Assembly: GCA_017456015.1 (NCBI GenBank)
Contig: JAFTLL010000003.1
Coordinates: forward strand, 62,001 to 126,000
DNA length: 64,000 nt
Reading direction: 5' to 3'
DNA from: Clostridia bacterium
GTDB taxonomy: Bacteria; Bacillota_A; Clostridia; Oscillospirales; Acutalibacteraceae
A model generated the notes under the pieces. That model saw only the letters and a program-made list of their open reading frames with translations. It did no database searches and had not been told where the DNA came from. Position numbers and translations under genes: made by a program. This document shows, piece by piece, positions 1 through 9,054 of the stretch; within the stretch, counting starts at the first letter, position 1, and the number at the start of each line of letters is the position of its first letter.

Positions 1-2
1 GG

Positions 3-932
3 CCCGATATGATGAATCTTTCGGATAAATACGGAATTAAATATACCGGTCTTGCGATTGAATGCTATGATGATGCTATTGACGGAACAACCGACGCCAC
101 ACCCGATACCGGAACTTTTTTGAATTTTGGTAATATGCTTCTTCGTAAAGGCGGCGAAATCGGTTATCACGGATATAACCATCAACCTCTTGCATTAGGT
201 CGTGATTATAAAGGAATTTACGATTATAAAGTATGGAAAGACTATGCATCTATGGAAAAGGCTTTTGGACACCTTGTTGATTTCTGTGATGAGCTTTTCC
301 CCGATGTGAATATGTCAGTTTATGTTCCTCCCTCAAACCTTTTGGCAGAGGAAGGCAGGGAAATGCTTATAAAAGAATTTCCTCACATTAAAACCCTTTC
401 GGGAATATATCTTCCTGATGATGTGCTTGATTTCGCACTTTTGCAGGAGTTTGAGGTGGATGAAAACGGCGTAGTTGACCAACCCCGAATAATTTCAGGC
501 TGCGACCTTGATGATTTTATGACAATGGGCGCTATGTCAGAGCTTAATATGCACTATGTAAACAACCACTTTACACACCCTGATGATGCCCTTGATATTG
601 AACGTGGTGCTGAGCTCGGATGGAAGGAGCTTAGAAACAGATTTGATAATTATTTGAATTGGCTTTATACTTCCGCACCTAATATCCGCAACTTTACGGG
701 AACGGAATTTTCTGCGGCGGTACAGCGTTTTGTGGCGGTTGCCCCTAAAACCCAATTTTTTGACGATAAAATGGTCATTGAAATAGAAAACTTTTATGAC
801 GATGCACAGTTTTTAATTAGGTTTAATGAGAAAGAATCAGATACGGTGATGGGTGGCAGATTAACTCACCTCACAGGTAATTTATATCTGTTAGAGGCAG
901 ATAGAGCAACCGTCACGATATCTTTTAAGTAG
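3..932 (+). CDS. DUF2194 / polysaccharide-deacetylase-like protein, 5'-truncated by window edge
   Basis: The reading frame is open to the window edge, so the N-terminus is missing; the first visible ATG at 9 is internal. The fragment of about 309 residues has a GYHGYNHQPL stretch typical of deacetylase-fold (NodB-like) proteins and matches my memory of DUF2194 proteins of Gram-positive Pel-type loci, which are normally around 600 aa. It lies 9 nt upstream of pelF, whose ribosome binding site overlaps its stop codon, so it belongs to the same operon. By context it probably modifies or trims the exopolysaccharide at the cell surface. The family call is from recall and context; enzymatic activity is inference. 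Confidence 0.65.
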   Translation, partial: PDMMNLSDKYGIKYTGLAIECYDDAIDGTTDATPDTGTFLNFGNMLLRKGGEIGYHGYNHQPLALGRDYKGIYDYKVWKDYASMEKAFGHLVDFCDELFPDVNMSVYVPPSNLLAEEGREMLIKEFPHIKTLSGIYLPDDVLDFALLQEFEVDENGVVDQPRIISGCDLDDFMTMGAMSELNMHYVNNHFTHPDDALDIERGAELGWKELRNRFDNYLNWLYTSAPNIRNFTGTEFSAAVQRFVAVAPKTQFFDDKMVIEIENFYDDAQFLIRFNEKESDTVMGGRLTHLTGNLYLLEADRATVTISFK

Positions 933-941
933 GAGTTAAAA

Positions 942-2360
942 GTGAGAATTTGTTTAATCCTTGAGGGTTGTTATCCGTTTATTAACGGAGGTGTTTCAAC
1001 CTGGATGCATCAGTACATAACCGAAATGCCGGAGCACGAGTTTGTGCTTTGGGTTATCGGTGCAAAAGCGGAAGATAAGGACAAATTTGTTTACACCTTG
1101 CCCGAAAATGTGGTCGAGGTTAATCAGGTTTTTCTTGATGATGCTTTGAGGGTTAAGGATAGCGGAATTTTTAACTATAATTTTAATGAGGCAGAAAAAA
1201 ATGCCCATAAAGAACTTGTGTCTTCAGCAAAACCAGACTGGGATTTGCTTTTTGAACTTTATCAGGTAAAAAAGATCAACCCAATGTCTTATCTTAAGAG
1301 TCAGAGCTTTCTTGAAACGCTAACCGAAACCTGTAAAACAGAATTTCCATTTATCGCTTTTTCGGATGCTTTTCATTCGGTACGTTCACGCCTTTTGCCC
1401 GTGCTTTATCTTATGGGCACTGAAATTCCTGATGCCGACTGTTATCATGCGATATGTACCGGATACGGTGGACTCTTGGCATCAATGGCCGCTTACATAA
1501 ATCACAAGCCCTTACTTTTAACCGAACACGGTATTTATACCCGTGAGCGTGAGGAAGAAATTATACGTGCTAAATGGGTAGCAAGAGCCTTTAAACCTCA
1601 CTGGATAGACTTTTTCTATATGCTTTCCGATTTAATATACTCAAGAGCCTTCAGGGTAACTGCTCTTTTTACAAGAGCAATGTACACCCAAATTGATATG
1701 GGATGCGCGCCCTCAAAATGCAGAGTAATTGAAAATGGAATAAGCTATGAAAGGCTTTGCGACATCCCGCTAAAGCAGGAGGACGGTATTGTTGATATTG
1801 GCGCAGTTGTGCGACTTGCTCCTATTAAGGATATAAAAACAATGATTTACGCTTTCTTTGAACTTTCCTGCCGTAAGGATAATGTTCGGCTTCACATAAT
1901 GGGAGGCGTTGATGACGAGGAATATGCAGATGAGTGCTACGCCCTTGTAAAACAGTTGAATTTAGAAGATAAAATCATTTTCACAGGACGAGTAAATATA
2001 ATTGAGTATTTTGAAAAATTGGATTTTACATTGCTTACAAGTATTTCGGAAGGACAACCTCTATCAGTTTTAGAATCCTTTGCAGCAAGACGCCCCTGCG
2101 TTACTACCGACGTTGGATGTTGTAATGAGCTTTTAGACGGCGGTCCTAACGATACCTTGGGAAAAGCGGGATATTTTGTTCCGCCTATGCAACGTGAAAA
2201 GTTGGCGGATGCCATGGAAATGCTTTGCGAATCAAGGGAATTACGGCTTAAAATGGGCGAAATAGGGCAGAGAAGGACTTATGAGTATTTCAGATATAAT
2301 ATAATGCTCACCAAATACAGAGATTTATACAAAGAGGTGGAAACCGAGTGGCAGGCATAG
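942..2360 (+). CDS. pelF: PelF-type glycosyltransferase (GT4)
   Basis: Cytosolic glycosyltransferase proposed to polymerise the Pel polysaccharide. The 472-aa protein opens with MRICLILEGCYPFINGGV and the following VSTWMHQ, characteristic of PelF, and has the retaining-GT4 E-x7-E motif at E370/E378 (EGQPLSVLE). The GTG start at 942 follows AGGAG that overlaps the upstream stop codon. It overlaps pelG by 13 nt, indicating translational coupling. In Pel systems PelF works with the membrane protein PelG and is controlled by c-di-GMP through PelD; pelD would be expected upstream, outside the window. Length and motif fit the family well. Confidence 0.92.
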   Translation: MRICLILEGCYPFINGGVSTWMHQYITEMPEHEFVLWVIGAKAEDKDKFVYTLPENVVEVNQVFLDDALRVKDSGIFNYNFNEAEKNAHKELVSSAKPDWDLLFELYQVKKINPMSYLKSQSFLETLTETCKTEFPFIAFSDAFHSVRSRLLPVLYLMGTEIPDADCYHAICTGYGGLLASMAAYINHKPLLLTEHGIYTREREEEIIRAKWVARAFKPHWIDFFYMLSDLIYSRAFRVTALFTRAMYTQIDMGCAPSKCRVIENGISYERLCDIPLKQEDGIVDIGAVVRLAPIKDIKTMIYAFFELSCRKDNVRLHIMGGVDDEEYADECYALVKQLNLEDKIIFTGRVNIIEYFEKLDFTLLTSISEGQPLSVLESFAARRPCVTTDVGCCNELLDGGPNDTLGKAGYFVPPMQREKLADAMEMLCESRELRLKMGEIGQRRTYEYFRYNIMLTKYRDLYKEVETEWQA

Positions 2361-3799
2361 GCTTTGAACTGAAAAGACTTTTTCATAAAAAGGGTGTTTT
2401 AAACACCACAAAAGCATATGGCTATGCTACCGTTATATGCGCAGGTCCTATGTTGCTCGGAGTAATTCTACTCCTTGGTATAATGGCGCTTTGTACAATC
2501 TTTAATACAGTAACTGCTGACCGAGAACTGCTTATCTGTATGATAACATATACACTTTTGGCTTCTGTAACGGTAACATCCTTTTTTTCTATGGTAGTTA
2601 CCAGATATGTAGCAGATATGCTGTTTGAAGAAGAAAATCAAGCTGTTTTGCCTTGCTTTTGGGGCTCTACGGTTATTATGATGGCTGTAGGCAGTGTTTT
2701 ATACGGAATTTTCCTTTTGTTTTCGGGTGCTACTTTAATTCAGGGAATATTATCTTTTGTTCTTTTTGGAGAACTAATAATTGTATGGAATGCAATGAGC
2801 TTTCTTTCGGCAATTAAAGACTACAAAGGAATTTTTATGTCCTTTTTAACCTCGGTTGCTGCGTCTATACTGCTTGGCGCATTACTTCTATGGCTTAAGT
2901 TTCCTGTTGTGGAATCGCTTTTATTTGCGGTATCTGTAGGTTACGGTATAATGCTTGTTTGGGATGTTATTTTACTACACAGATATTTTCCACACACCTC
3001 TCTTGGTGCATTTACATTCTTAAAATGGATAGATGCTTTTTTACCACTTGCACTTTCAGGATTTTTTATGAATATCGGTATGTTTTCGCACCTTGTAATT
3101 ATGTGGTTTTCTGATATAAAGGTTCACGTTCACGGACTCTTTTATGGTGCTCCGTGGCACGATGTTCCGGCTTTACTTGCCTTTATGACGGCTTTAATGA
3201 CAACGGTGAATTTTGTTGTTTCGGTTGAGGTTAATTTCTATCCTAAATACCGAAATCATTATAGCCTTTATAACGATAAAGGCACTATAAAGGATATTTT
3301 GCAGTCTGAAAAAGAAATGCTGGATACCCTAAAAACCGAAATTTTTTACACCGCATTAAAACAACTTTTATTTACAGCCGCTTGTATAGCGCTCGGCGGA
3401 TATTTGCTTGATTTGTTGCCGCTTGGTTTCAACGAGATAATGAGAGGATATTTCAGAACCCTTTGTGTTGCATACGGACTTTATGCTATCGGTAATATGC
3501 TGATGTTGATTTTACTTTATTTTACCGATTATAAAGGTGCCTGTGTTACAACTGCCATATTTGCAATATCCACCATAGTATTCACGCTTGTGTCGCTGCT
3601 GTTTTCAAATGTTTATTACGGCTTTGGATTTTTGATAGCCGCAATGGTTTTTGTAGTTGTTACGGCTTTAAGGCTTGATTATTTTACAAAGAGACTGCCG
3701 TACTATATTTTGTCGGTACAACCCCTTGTCGCAGAAGATCGCTCAGGTTTTTTTGCAAGGCTTGGAGTATTTCTTGAAGAAAGGTTCGAAAGGAGATAA
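2348..3799 (+). CDS. pelG: PelG-type polytopic membrane protein
   Basis: Inner-membrane partner of PelF, a 483-aa protein with about 12 hydrophobic segments of the MOP flippase type, proposed to move the growing Pel chain across the membrane. The N-terminus MAGIGFELKRLF is a PelG hallmark. The start is GTG at 2348, inside the end of pelF. It is followed after 5 nt by the CotH gene. The PelF-PelG pair is the most diagnostic part of the locus, and no alternative assignment seems likely. Confidence 0.92.
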   Translation: MAGIGFELKRLFHKKGVLNTTKAYGYATVICAGPMLLGVILLLGIMALCTIFNTVTADRELLICMITYTLLASVTVTSFFSMVVTRYVADMLFEEENQAVLPCFWGSTVIMMAVGSVLYGIFLLFSGATLIQGILSFVLFGELIIVWNAMSFLSAIKDYKGIFMSFLTSVAASILLGALLLWLKFPVVESLLFAVSVGYGIMLVWDVILLHRYFPHTSLGAFTFLKWIDAFLPLALSGFFMNIGMFSHLVIMWFSDIKVHVHGLFYGAPWHDVPALLAFMTALMTTVNFVVSVEVNFYPKYRNHYSLYNDKGTIKDILQSEKEMLDTLKTEIFYTALKQLLFTAACIALGGYLLDLLPLGFNEIMRGYFRTLCVAYGLYAIGNMLMLILLYFTDYKGACVTTAIFAISTIVFTLVSLLFSNVYYGFGFLIAAMVFVVVTALRLDYFTKRLPYYILSVQPLVAEDRSGFFARLGVFLEERFERR

Positions 3800-3804
3800 A
3801 GAGA

Positions 3805-5559
3805 ATGAAACGTGTTTTGTCACTTGTTTTAACATTAGTTTTTATTATTTCTCTGTGCGGATGCAAAGGTTTCGACCAAGCGGCCGATACCAATCTTGGC
3901 ACAAAAATAGATGCACAGGATATTGAAACCTCTGCTGATATTCATATCCGCGATAAAAACCTTTTATATACTCAGTATGACAATAGCGAAATTGTAACAA
4001 TGTATCTTACTGTTTCAAGTGGTAACGAGGGCGAGGGAACTAATCATACTTGGGAAGAAATCAATACATACTCTGCATACGACTATGATGAAATGGGTGT
4101 TGAACGATATAAGGTTGCGGGACTTTTGCAGGTAGGAAATGAAGAAGGTCTCATACCCGGAGAGTTAGGCTATGGACAGATAGCACCTAATTGTACTGTG
4201 CAGATAAGAGGTCAATCCTCAAGCCGTAACCCGCAAAAGAACTATAAAATCAGTATAAAAGACAATAAAGGCGATTGGCGTGGACAAACCACTATCGCTT
4301 TAAATAAGCATCAGGGTGATGGACTGAGATTCAGAAACAAATTGGCATTTGATCTTTTATCACATATTGATGAGCTTATGGGACTTCGCACTACCTTTGT
4401 GCGTCTTTATGTTAAAGATACAACAAAGGGAAGTAGCGCAAAATTTGAGGATTACGGTATCTATACACAGGTAGAACAGCTTAACAAAACCGCTCTCAAA
4501 GCCCACGGACTTGATAACAGAGGTCATCTTTATAAGGTGAATTTCTGTGAGTTTTACCGTTACGAAGATATTATTGTGTTAAAAGATGACCCGAGATATG
4601 ACCATAAAAAGTTTGAGGAAATTCTTGAGGTTAAGGGCGATGATGACCATACGAAGCTTATAAATATGCTGGAAGCGGTTAATGACTTTTCAATACCCAT
4701 AGAAAAAATTATAGAAGAAAAGTTTGATATGGAAAATATTGCCTACTGGATGGCATTCAATCTTATGGTGGGCAACATTGATACCCAGAGCCGAAATTTC
4801 TATATTTATAGCCCACAAAATGTGGATAGATGGTATATTCTTCCTTGGGATATTGACGGTATGCTTCGACGCACTGAATATAAACTTGTAGGAAGAACCG
4901 ACTATGAGGAATGGGAGAGCGGTATCAGTAACTATTGGGGTAATGTTTTATTCCAAAGATGCTTAAAATCAGAAGAATTCCGTAAAGCACTTGACTTAGC
5001 GGTTGAAGATATTAAACAAACGCTAACACCTGAACTTGTGAATTCATATACACAAAAATATGCCAATTTGTTAAAGCCTTATGTTTATAGGGGCAGAGAT
5101 TTAACCTATGCACCACTTACAAAAACAGAATATGATAAGGTTGTTAAGGGCATAAATGATGAAATTGCCGACAACTACAACCGCTATAAAGCGTCACTCA
5201 AAAAGCCCATGCCTTTTTATATCGGTGTTCCGCAAACAAAGGACGACGGATACGTTGTTGAATGGGAATCTTCATTTGATTTTAAAGGTGAGGATATTAC
5301 ATATACTTTTGAGCTATCAAGGGATTATAATTTCAACAACACGATAATTAAACAAACCGATATTTCAATACCAACCGCAAAATTTGAAAAGCTTCCTGCC
5401 GGGCAGTATTTCATGCGAGTAACCGCAACTAATGAAAGCGGAGAAAAGCAGTACGCCTTTGATTATTACCGTTTAGAATTAGGAAAAGTTTACGGAACAA
5501 AAAGCTTCTATGTTGATAAAAACGGTAAAATAGCGGAGGATACCTATGTCGAAGACTGA
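3805..5559 (+). CDS. CotH-family protein kinase-like lipoprotein
   Basis: 584-aa exported lipoprotein: signal peptide with lipobox L17-C-G-C20, then a CotH domain (about residues 60-460) showing the RGQSSSRNPQKNYK and LPWDIDGML motifs. CotH proteins are atypical secreted kinases, first known from spore coats. A C-terminal segment (about 470-560) looks like a beta-sandwich, perhaps fibronectin type III. It sits between pelG and a VTC gene, which it overlaps by 14 nt. CotH, VTC and DUF4956 genes often travel together in Firmicutes. Its substrate is unknown; phosphorylation of a surface protein or polymer is inference. Confidence 0.85.
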   Translation: MKRVLSLVLTLVFIISLCGCKGFDQAADTNLGTKIDAQDIETSADIHIRDKNLLYTQYDNSEIVTMYLTVSSGNEGEGTNHTWEEINTYSAYDYDEMGVERYKVAGLLQVGNEEGLIPGELGYGQIAPNCTVQIRGQSSSRNPQKNYKISIKDNKGDWRGQTTIALNKHQGDGLRFRNKLAFDLLSHIDELMGLRTTFVRLYVKDTTKGSSAKFEDYGIYTQVEQLNKTALKAHGLDNRGHLYKVNFCEFYRYEDIIVLKDDPRYDHKKFEEILEVKGDDDHTKLINMLEAVNDFSIPIEKIIEEKFDMENIAYWMAFNLMVGNIDTQSRNFYIYSPQNVDRWYILPWDIDGMLRRTEYKLVGRTDYEEWESGISNYWGNVLFQRCLKSEEFRKALDLAVEDIKQTLTPELVNSYTQKYANLLKPYVYRGRDLTYAPLTKTEYDKVVKGINDEIADNYNRYKASLKKPMPFYIGVPQTKDDGYVVEWESSFDFKGEDITYTFELSRDYNFNNTIIKQTDISIPTAKFEKLPAGQYFMRVTATNESGEKQYAFDYYRLELGKVYGTKSFYVDKNGKIAEDTYVED

Positions 5560-6268
5560 ACGCTATAGAAATGAATGGAAATATCTAATAGATAACGCCC
5601 AAAAGGAACTGATCTGTAAGCGTTTAGACCCTATGCTAAAACTCGATAAACATGCTAAAAACGGCGGATATATGATACGCAGTCTTTATTTTGAGGATAT
5701 GTATAAATCTGCTTACGAAGAAAAAGATGCGGGTGTCCTAAAACGAAAAAAGTATCGTATCCGTATTTATGACTGTGGCGACAGCAGCATAAAACTTGAA
5801 AGAAAAAAGAAATTTGGGGCATATATCTTTAAAGAATCAGCATCGCTAACTAAAGATGAAGTTTATAAGATAATTGACGGAGATTACGAGTTTTTATTAC
5901 ATAGCGACAAACCTCTTTGCAGAGAGTTTTACATTGAATGTGTAAGCAATATGATGCGTCCGCGCACAATTGTGGATTACGACCGAGAACCGTGGATACT
6001 TGATGAGGGAACTGTCAGAATTACCTTTGATATGGATGTCAGAGCTGCTATCGGCAGTTATGATATTTTTGACAGTACGCTACCGACCTTGTCGGTGTTG
6101 GAACCGGGTAAGTGCGTAATGGAGGTTAAATATACCGAGTTCTTACCGCAATTTGTACGTGAAATTCTTCCTGACAGAGCATCGGAATTTACAGCAGTTT
6201 CAAAATATGTGCTATGTTACGAAAAAACCGAATATATGAACAGTTTTAAGTACTGGTATGAGAATTAA
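5546..6268 (+). CDS. VTC-domain (triphosphate tunnel) protein
   Basis: 240-aa cytosolic protein with the VTC/TTM fold signature: charged residues on alternating strands, including ERYRNEWKYLI at the N-terminus, YRIRIYD around residue 73 and KLERKKK around residue 85. In yeast, VTC4 makes polyphosphate; bacterial stand-alone VTC proteins are annotated as polyphosphate polymerase domain proteins, largely untested. It overlaps CotH upstream and is followed after 15 nt by DUF4956, consistent with a functional trio. The product of this copy is unknown. Confidence 0.85.
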   Translation: MSKTERYRNEWKYLIDNAQKELICKRLDPMLKLDKHAKNGGYMIRSLYFEDMYKSAYEEKDAGVLKRKKYRIRIYDCGDSSIKLERKKKFGAYIFKESASLTKDEVYKIIDGDYEFLLHSDKPLCREFYIECVSNMMRPRTIVDYDREPWILDEGTVRITFDMDVRAAIGSYDIFDSTLPTLSVLEPGKCVMEVKYTEFLPQFVREILPDRASEFTAVSKYVLCYEKTEYMNSFKYWYEN

Positions 6269-6283
6269 ACGGAGGGGATTTTT

Positions 6284-6955
6284 ATGAGTATTCAGGATTT
6301 TATCAAAAAGTCAATACTTGAGTCAGGTGCGTTTGACGGAGCAAGTCTTACAAGTATTGCGCTCGGCCTTGTAACGGCTGTGCTTATGGGAGCTGTAATT
6401 TATTTTATTTATAGCAAATTTTACGTTGGCGTTATATATTCAAGAAGCTTTGCGATAACTCTTGTCGGCATGACGGTGCTTACCGCAATGGTAACACTGG
6501 CTATTAGTACTAACATCGTTATTTCTCTCGGTATGGTAGGTGCGTTGTCAATCGTTCGTTTCCGTACCGCAGTTAAGGACCCACTTGACCTTTTGTATCT
6601 TTTCTGGGCAATCACAACCGGAATTACCTCAGGCGCAGGTATGTATCTGTTGGTAGTAATAACAGCTGTTGTTATAATAGGAATGATTATCCTATTTTAT
6701 AACAAGCAACAAAAAGGCAGAATTTATATTGCTGTTATACATTACATAGGCGATGAGGTAGGAGATAATGTTATCCGCACTTTCGGAAAAATGAAATATT
6801 TCGTCAAATCTAAAACCGTTCGCAAGGGCAAAACCGAAATGGCAGTTGAGGTTTATTGCAAAGATAATGATATGTTCTTCCTTGATAAAATACGTGATTT
6901 AGATGGTGTTGAAGATGCCACCTTAATTCAGTATAACGGTGAGTATCATGGATAA
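6284..6955 (+). CDS. DUF4956 membrane protein
   Basis: 223-aa protein with about four transmembrane segments in residues 20-145, including the conserved-looking stretch GALSIVRFRTAVKDPLDLLY, and a soluble C-terminal domain (about 150-223). This is DUF4956, a family without known function that regularly adjoins VTC genes. It has a clear GGAGGGG ribosome binding site. It probably forms the membrane anchor or channel for the VTC product, which is inference from context. Confidence 0.85.
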   Translation: MSIQDFIKKSILESGAFDGASLTSIALGLVTAVLMGAVIYFIYSKFYVGVIYSRSFAITLVGMTVLTAMVTLAISTNIVISLGMVGALSIVRFRTAVKDPLDLLYLFWAITTGITSGAGMYLLVVITAVVIIGMIILFYNKQQKGRIYIAVIHYIGDEVGDNVIRTFGKMKYFVKSKTVRKGKTEMAVEVYCKDNDMFFLDKIRDLDGVEDATLIQYNGEYHG

Positions 6956-9038
6956 CTTCTTAAAAACAACTGACGGTTTTGAAACAACATTAAGGTTAGT
7001 AGAAACCATCAATCGCTCAACAGATGATTATCTCTTTATCTGGGATATTAAGGCGGATACTCGCTGGTTTTTTGGCGATATTGATAAGTATTATGATATC
7101 CGTAAAAACGGTAGTGAAACAAACAGTACGCCTGATATGCTTAAGATTATTTATCCCGCTGATAGCGAAGCGGTGCTTAAAAGTCTCACACAGATTGCCA
7201 AGGGTGAGAAAGATACTCATAATATGGATTATCGTTGGGTTAACCGTGATGGTCAAAAGGTTTGGATAAATTGTCATGGTACGGTTATTCGTGATAATGA
7301 AAACAAGCCTCATATTATGATTGGTCGTGTTTCAGAGGAAAACTTGCGTCATCTTTATAATCCGCTGACAGCTCTGTGGAATAAAAATAAGCTTCGTATC
7401 GACCTCAAGGACTATCTTGAACAGGATAGCGGATATTTAATGCTTCTCGATGTTGATGATTTGGCAACAATCAACCTTACCCACGGAAGAAGCTATGGCG
7501 ATACTTTGCTTAAGGAGGTAGCCGACCTTTGCGAAGACCTCGAGGCAGCTAACGCGGCATATCATGTGGACCACAATTATTTTGCCGTTATTTTGAATTC
7601 CGACTCCGAACAGGAGGTGTGCAAGGTATTCAAGCGAGTAAAGGATGCTATGTCGGGGAAATGCACCTTTACTGCCGGTGCCGTGCCCATCGATAAGTCT
7701 TTGTTCTATGATGAAACACAGCTGATGGATTCGGTGAATATGACCCTTAAAAAGGCAAAGAATATTTCAATTGACCGTATTGAATTCTTCTCGGCAGAGG
7801 ATTTAAGCCGTAAAATTTCTTCACTTGAATTGTTAGAGGAATTGAAGAAGAGCGTTGAAAATGACTTTGAGGGCTTTGAGGTGTATTATCAGCCTCAAAT
7901 TCGTGCGGGCAGCTATGAAATTTACGGAGTTGAGGCTCTGCTGCGTTATAATTCCGATACTCGCGGAAGAGTTTTCCCCGATGAATTCATACCACTACTT
8001 GAAGAATCGCGGCTAATTAAGGTTGTGGGTTTATGGGTGTTAAGACAAGCCTTAATTCAGTGTAAAAAATGGCGAGAATCATTACCTACGCTTCATGTCA
8101 GTGTTAATTTTTCTGCCTTGCAGTTTGAAGACACTGAACTCGCTGAAAAGGTTATAGCAATAGTTGATGAAATTGGACTGCCGGGAGAGGCGTTAACTGT
8201 AGAAATAACGGAGTCTGTCGAGCTTCATAACAATTTGCAACTTGATAATAATATTAAGTGTCTCAAGCAACACAATATTAGTTTTGCTATAGATGACTTT
8301 GGGACAGGCTATTCAAATCTTGGCTATCTTAAGCAGATGAACGTTGACGAAATTAAGATAGACCGTGTTTTTGTAAACGGAATAGAAAAAGACACCTATA
8401 ACCATAAGCTTATAAGCAACGTTGTAGAATTTGCGAGGGCCAACTCTATAAGAACTTGTTGCGAGGGTGTTGAAAGTACAAGAGAGCTTGTGACCTTGGA
8501 AACCCTGCTTCCTGACGTTATACAGGGTTACCTATTTGATAAGCCCAATACGGCAGAAATTATAGAAAATACTTATATTGTTAATTCTACTGCCGAGTTT
8601 AAAAAAAGAATAGAATTTATAGAAAAAATCCGTGAATTTAAAGAAAAAATGGGGGTTATACATTTCGACCCTAAAGATGTTCTGCGTGAAAATGAGGTGG
8701 GCCTTTGGATGATAAGAATAAATCAAAGGGACAACCATTACGAACTGCACACTGATGCAACAATGGAACGTATTTTATCGGTTAACAAAAAATACACCCC
8801 TTCTGAAAGTTACGAGTTTTGGTGCACCAAAATACATCCGGATTATTACGATTATGTTCACGAAAATATAAAAGAAATGATCATAAGTGATAACGCTGTG
8901 CAGATGGAATTTCCGTGGTTACACGCCAATCTGGGCGATATTATGATTCGTTTCAGCGGAAAACGGGTTAAAAACATAGACGGTATGATTATACTACAGG
9001 GATATTGTCGTGTTATTACCGATGTTATAGGCGCATAA
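6948..9038 (+). CDS. PAS-GGDEF(degenerate)-EAL-PAS protein, probable c-di-GMP phosphodiesterase
   Basis: Cytosolic protein of 696 aa: N-terminal PAS domain (about 25-140), GGDEF domain (about 145-290) whose signature is replaced by DHNYF (208-212), EAL domain (about 300-550) with EALLR at 329, DDFGTGYSNLGYL and EGVES intact, then a second PAS-like domain (about 570-690). The GGDEF half should be inactive and may bind GTP or act allosterically; the EAL half keeps the catalytic motifs for c-di-GMP hydrolysis. I chose ATG 6948, preceded by GGTGAG, over an in-frame GTG at 6939. It overlaps DUF4956 by 8 nt, so it is part of the Pel operon and probably tunes Pel output. Confidence 0.88.
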   Translation: MDNFLKTTDGFETTLRLVETINRSTDDYLFIWDIKADTRWFFGDIDKYYDIRKNGSETNSTPDMLKIIYPADSEAVLKSLTQIAKGEKDTHNMDYRWVNRDGQKVWINCHGTVIRDNENKPHIMIGRVSEENLRHLYNPLTALWNKNKLRIDLKDYLEQDSGYLMLLDVDDLATINLTHGRSYGDTLLKEVADLCEDLEAANAAYHVDHNYFAVILNSDSEQEVCKVFKRVKDAMSGKCTFTAGAVPIDKSLFYDETQLMDSVNMTLKKAKNISIDRIEFFSAEDLSRKISSLELLEELKKSVENDFEGFEVYYQPQIRAGSYEIYGVEALLRYNSDTRGRVFPDEFIPLLEESRLIKVVGLWVLRQALIQCKKWRESLPTLHVSVNFSALQFEDTELAEKVIAIVDEIGLPGEALTVEITESVELHNNLQLDNNIKCLKQHNISFAIDDFGTGYSNLGYLKQMNVDEIKIDRVFVNGIEKDTYNHKLISNVVEFARANSIRTCCEGVESTRELVTLETLLPDVIQGYLFDKPNTAEIIENTYIVNSTAEFKKRIEFIEKIREFKEKMGVIHFDPKDVLRENEVGLWMIRINQRDNHYELHTDATMERILSVNKKYTPSESYEFWCTKIHPDYYDYVHENIKEMIISDNAVQMEFPWLHANLGDIMIRFSGKRVKNIDGMIILQGYCRVITDVIGA

Positions 9039-9054
9039 GAGGAGATACTAAATA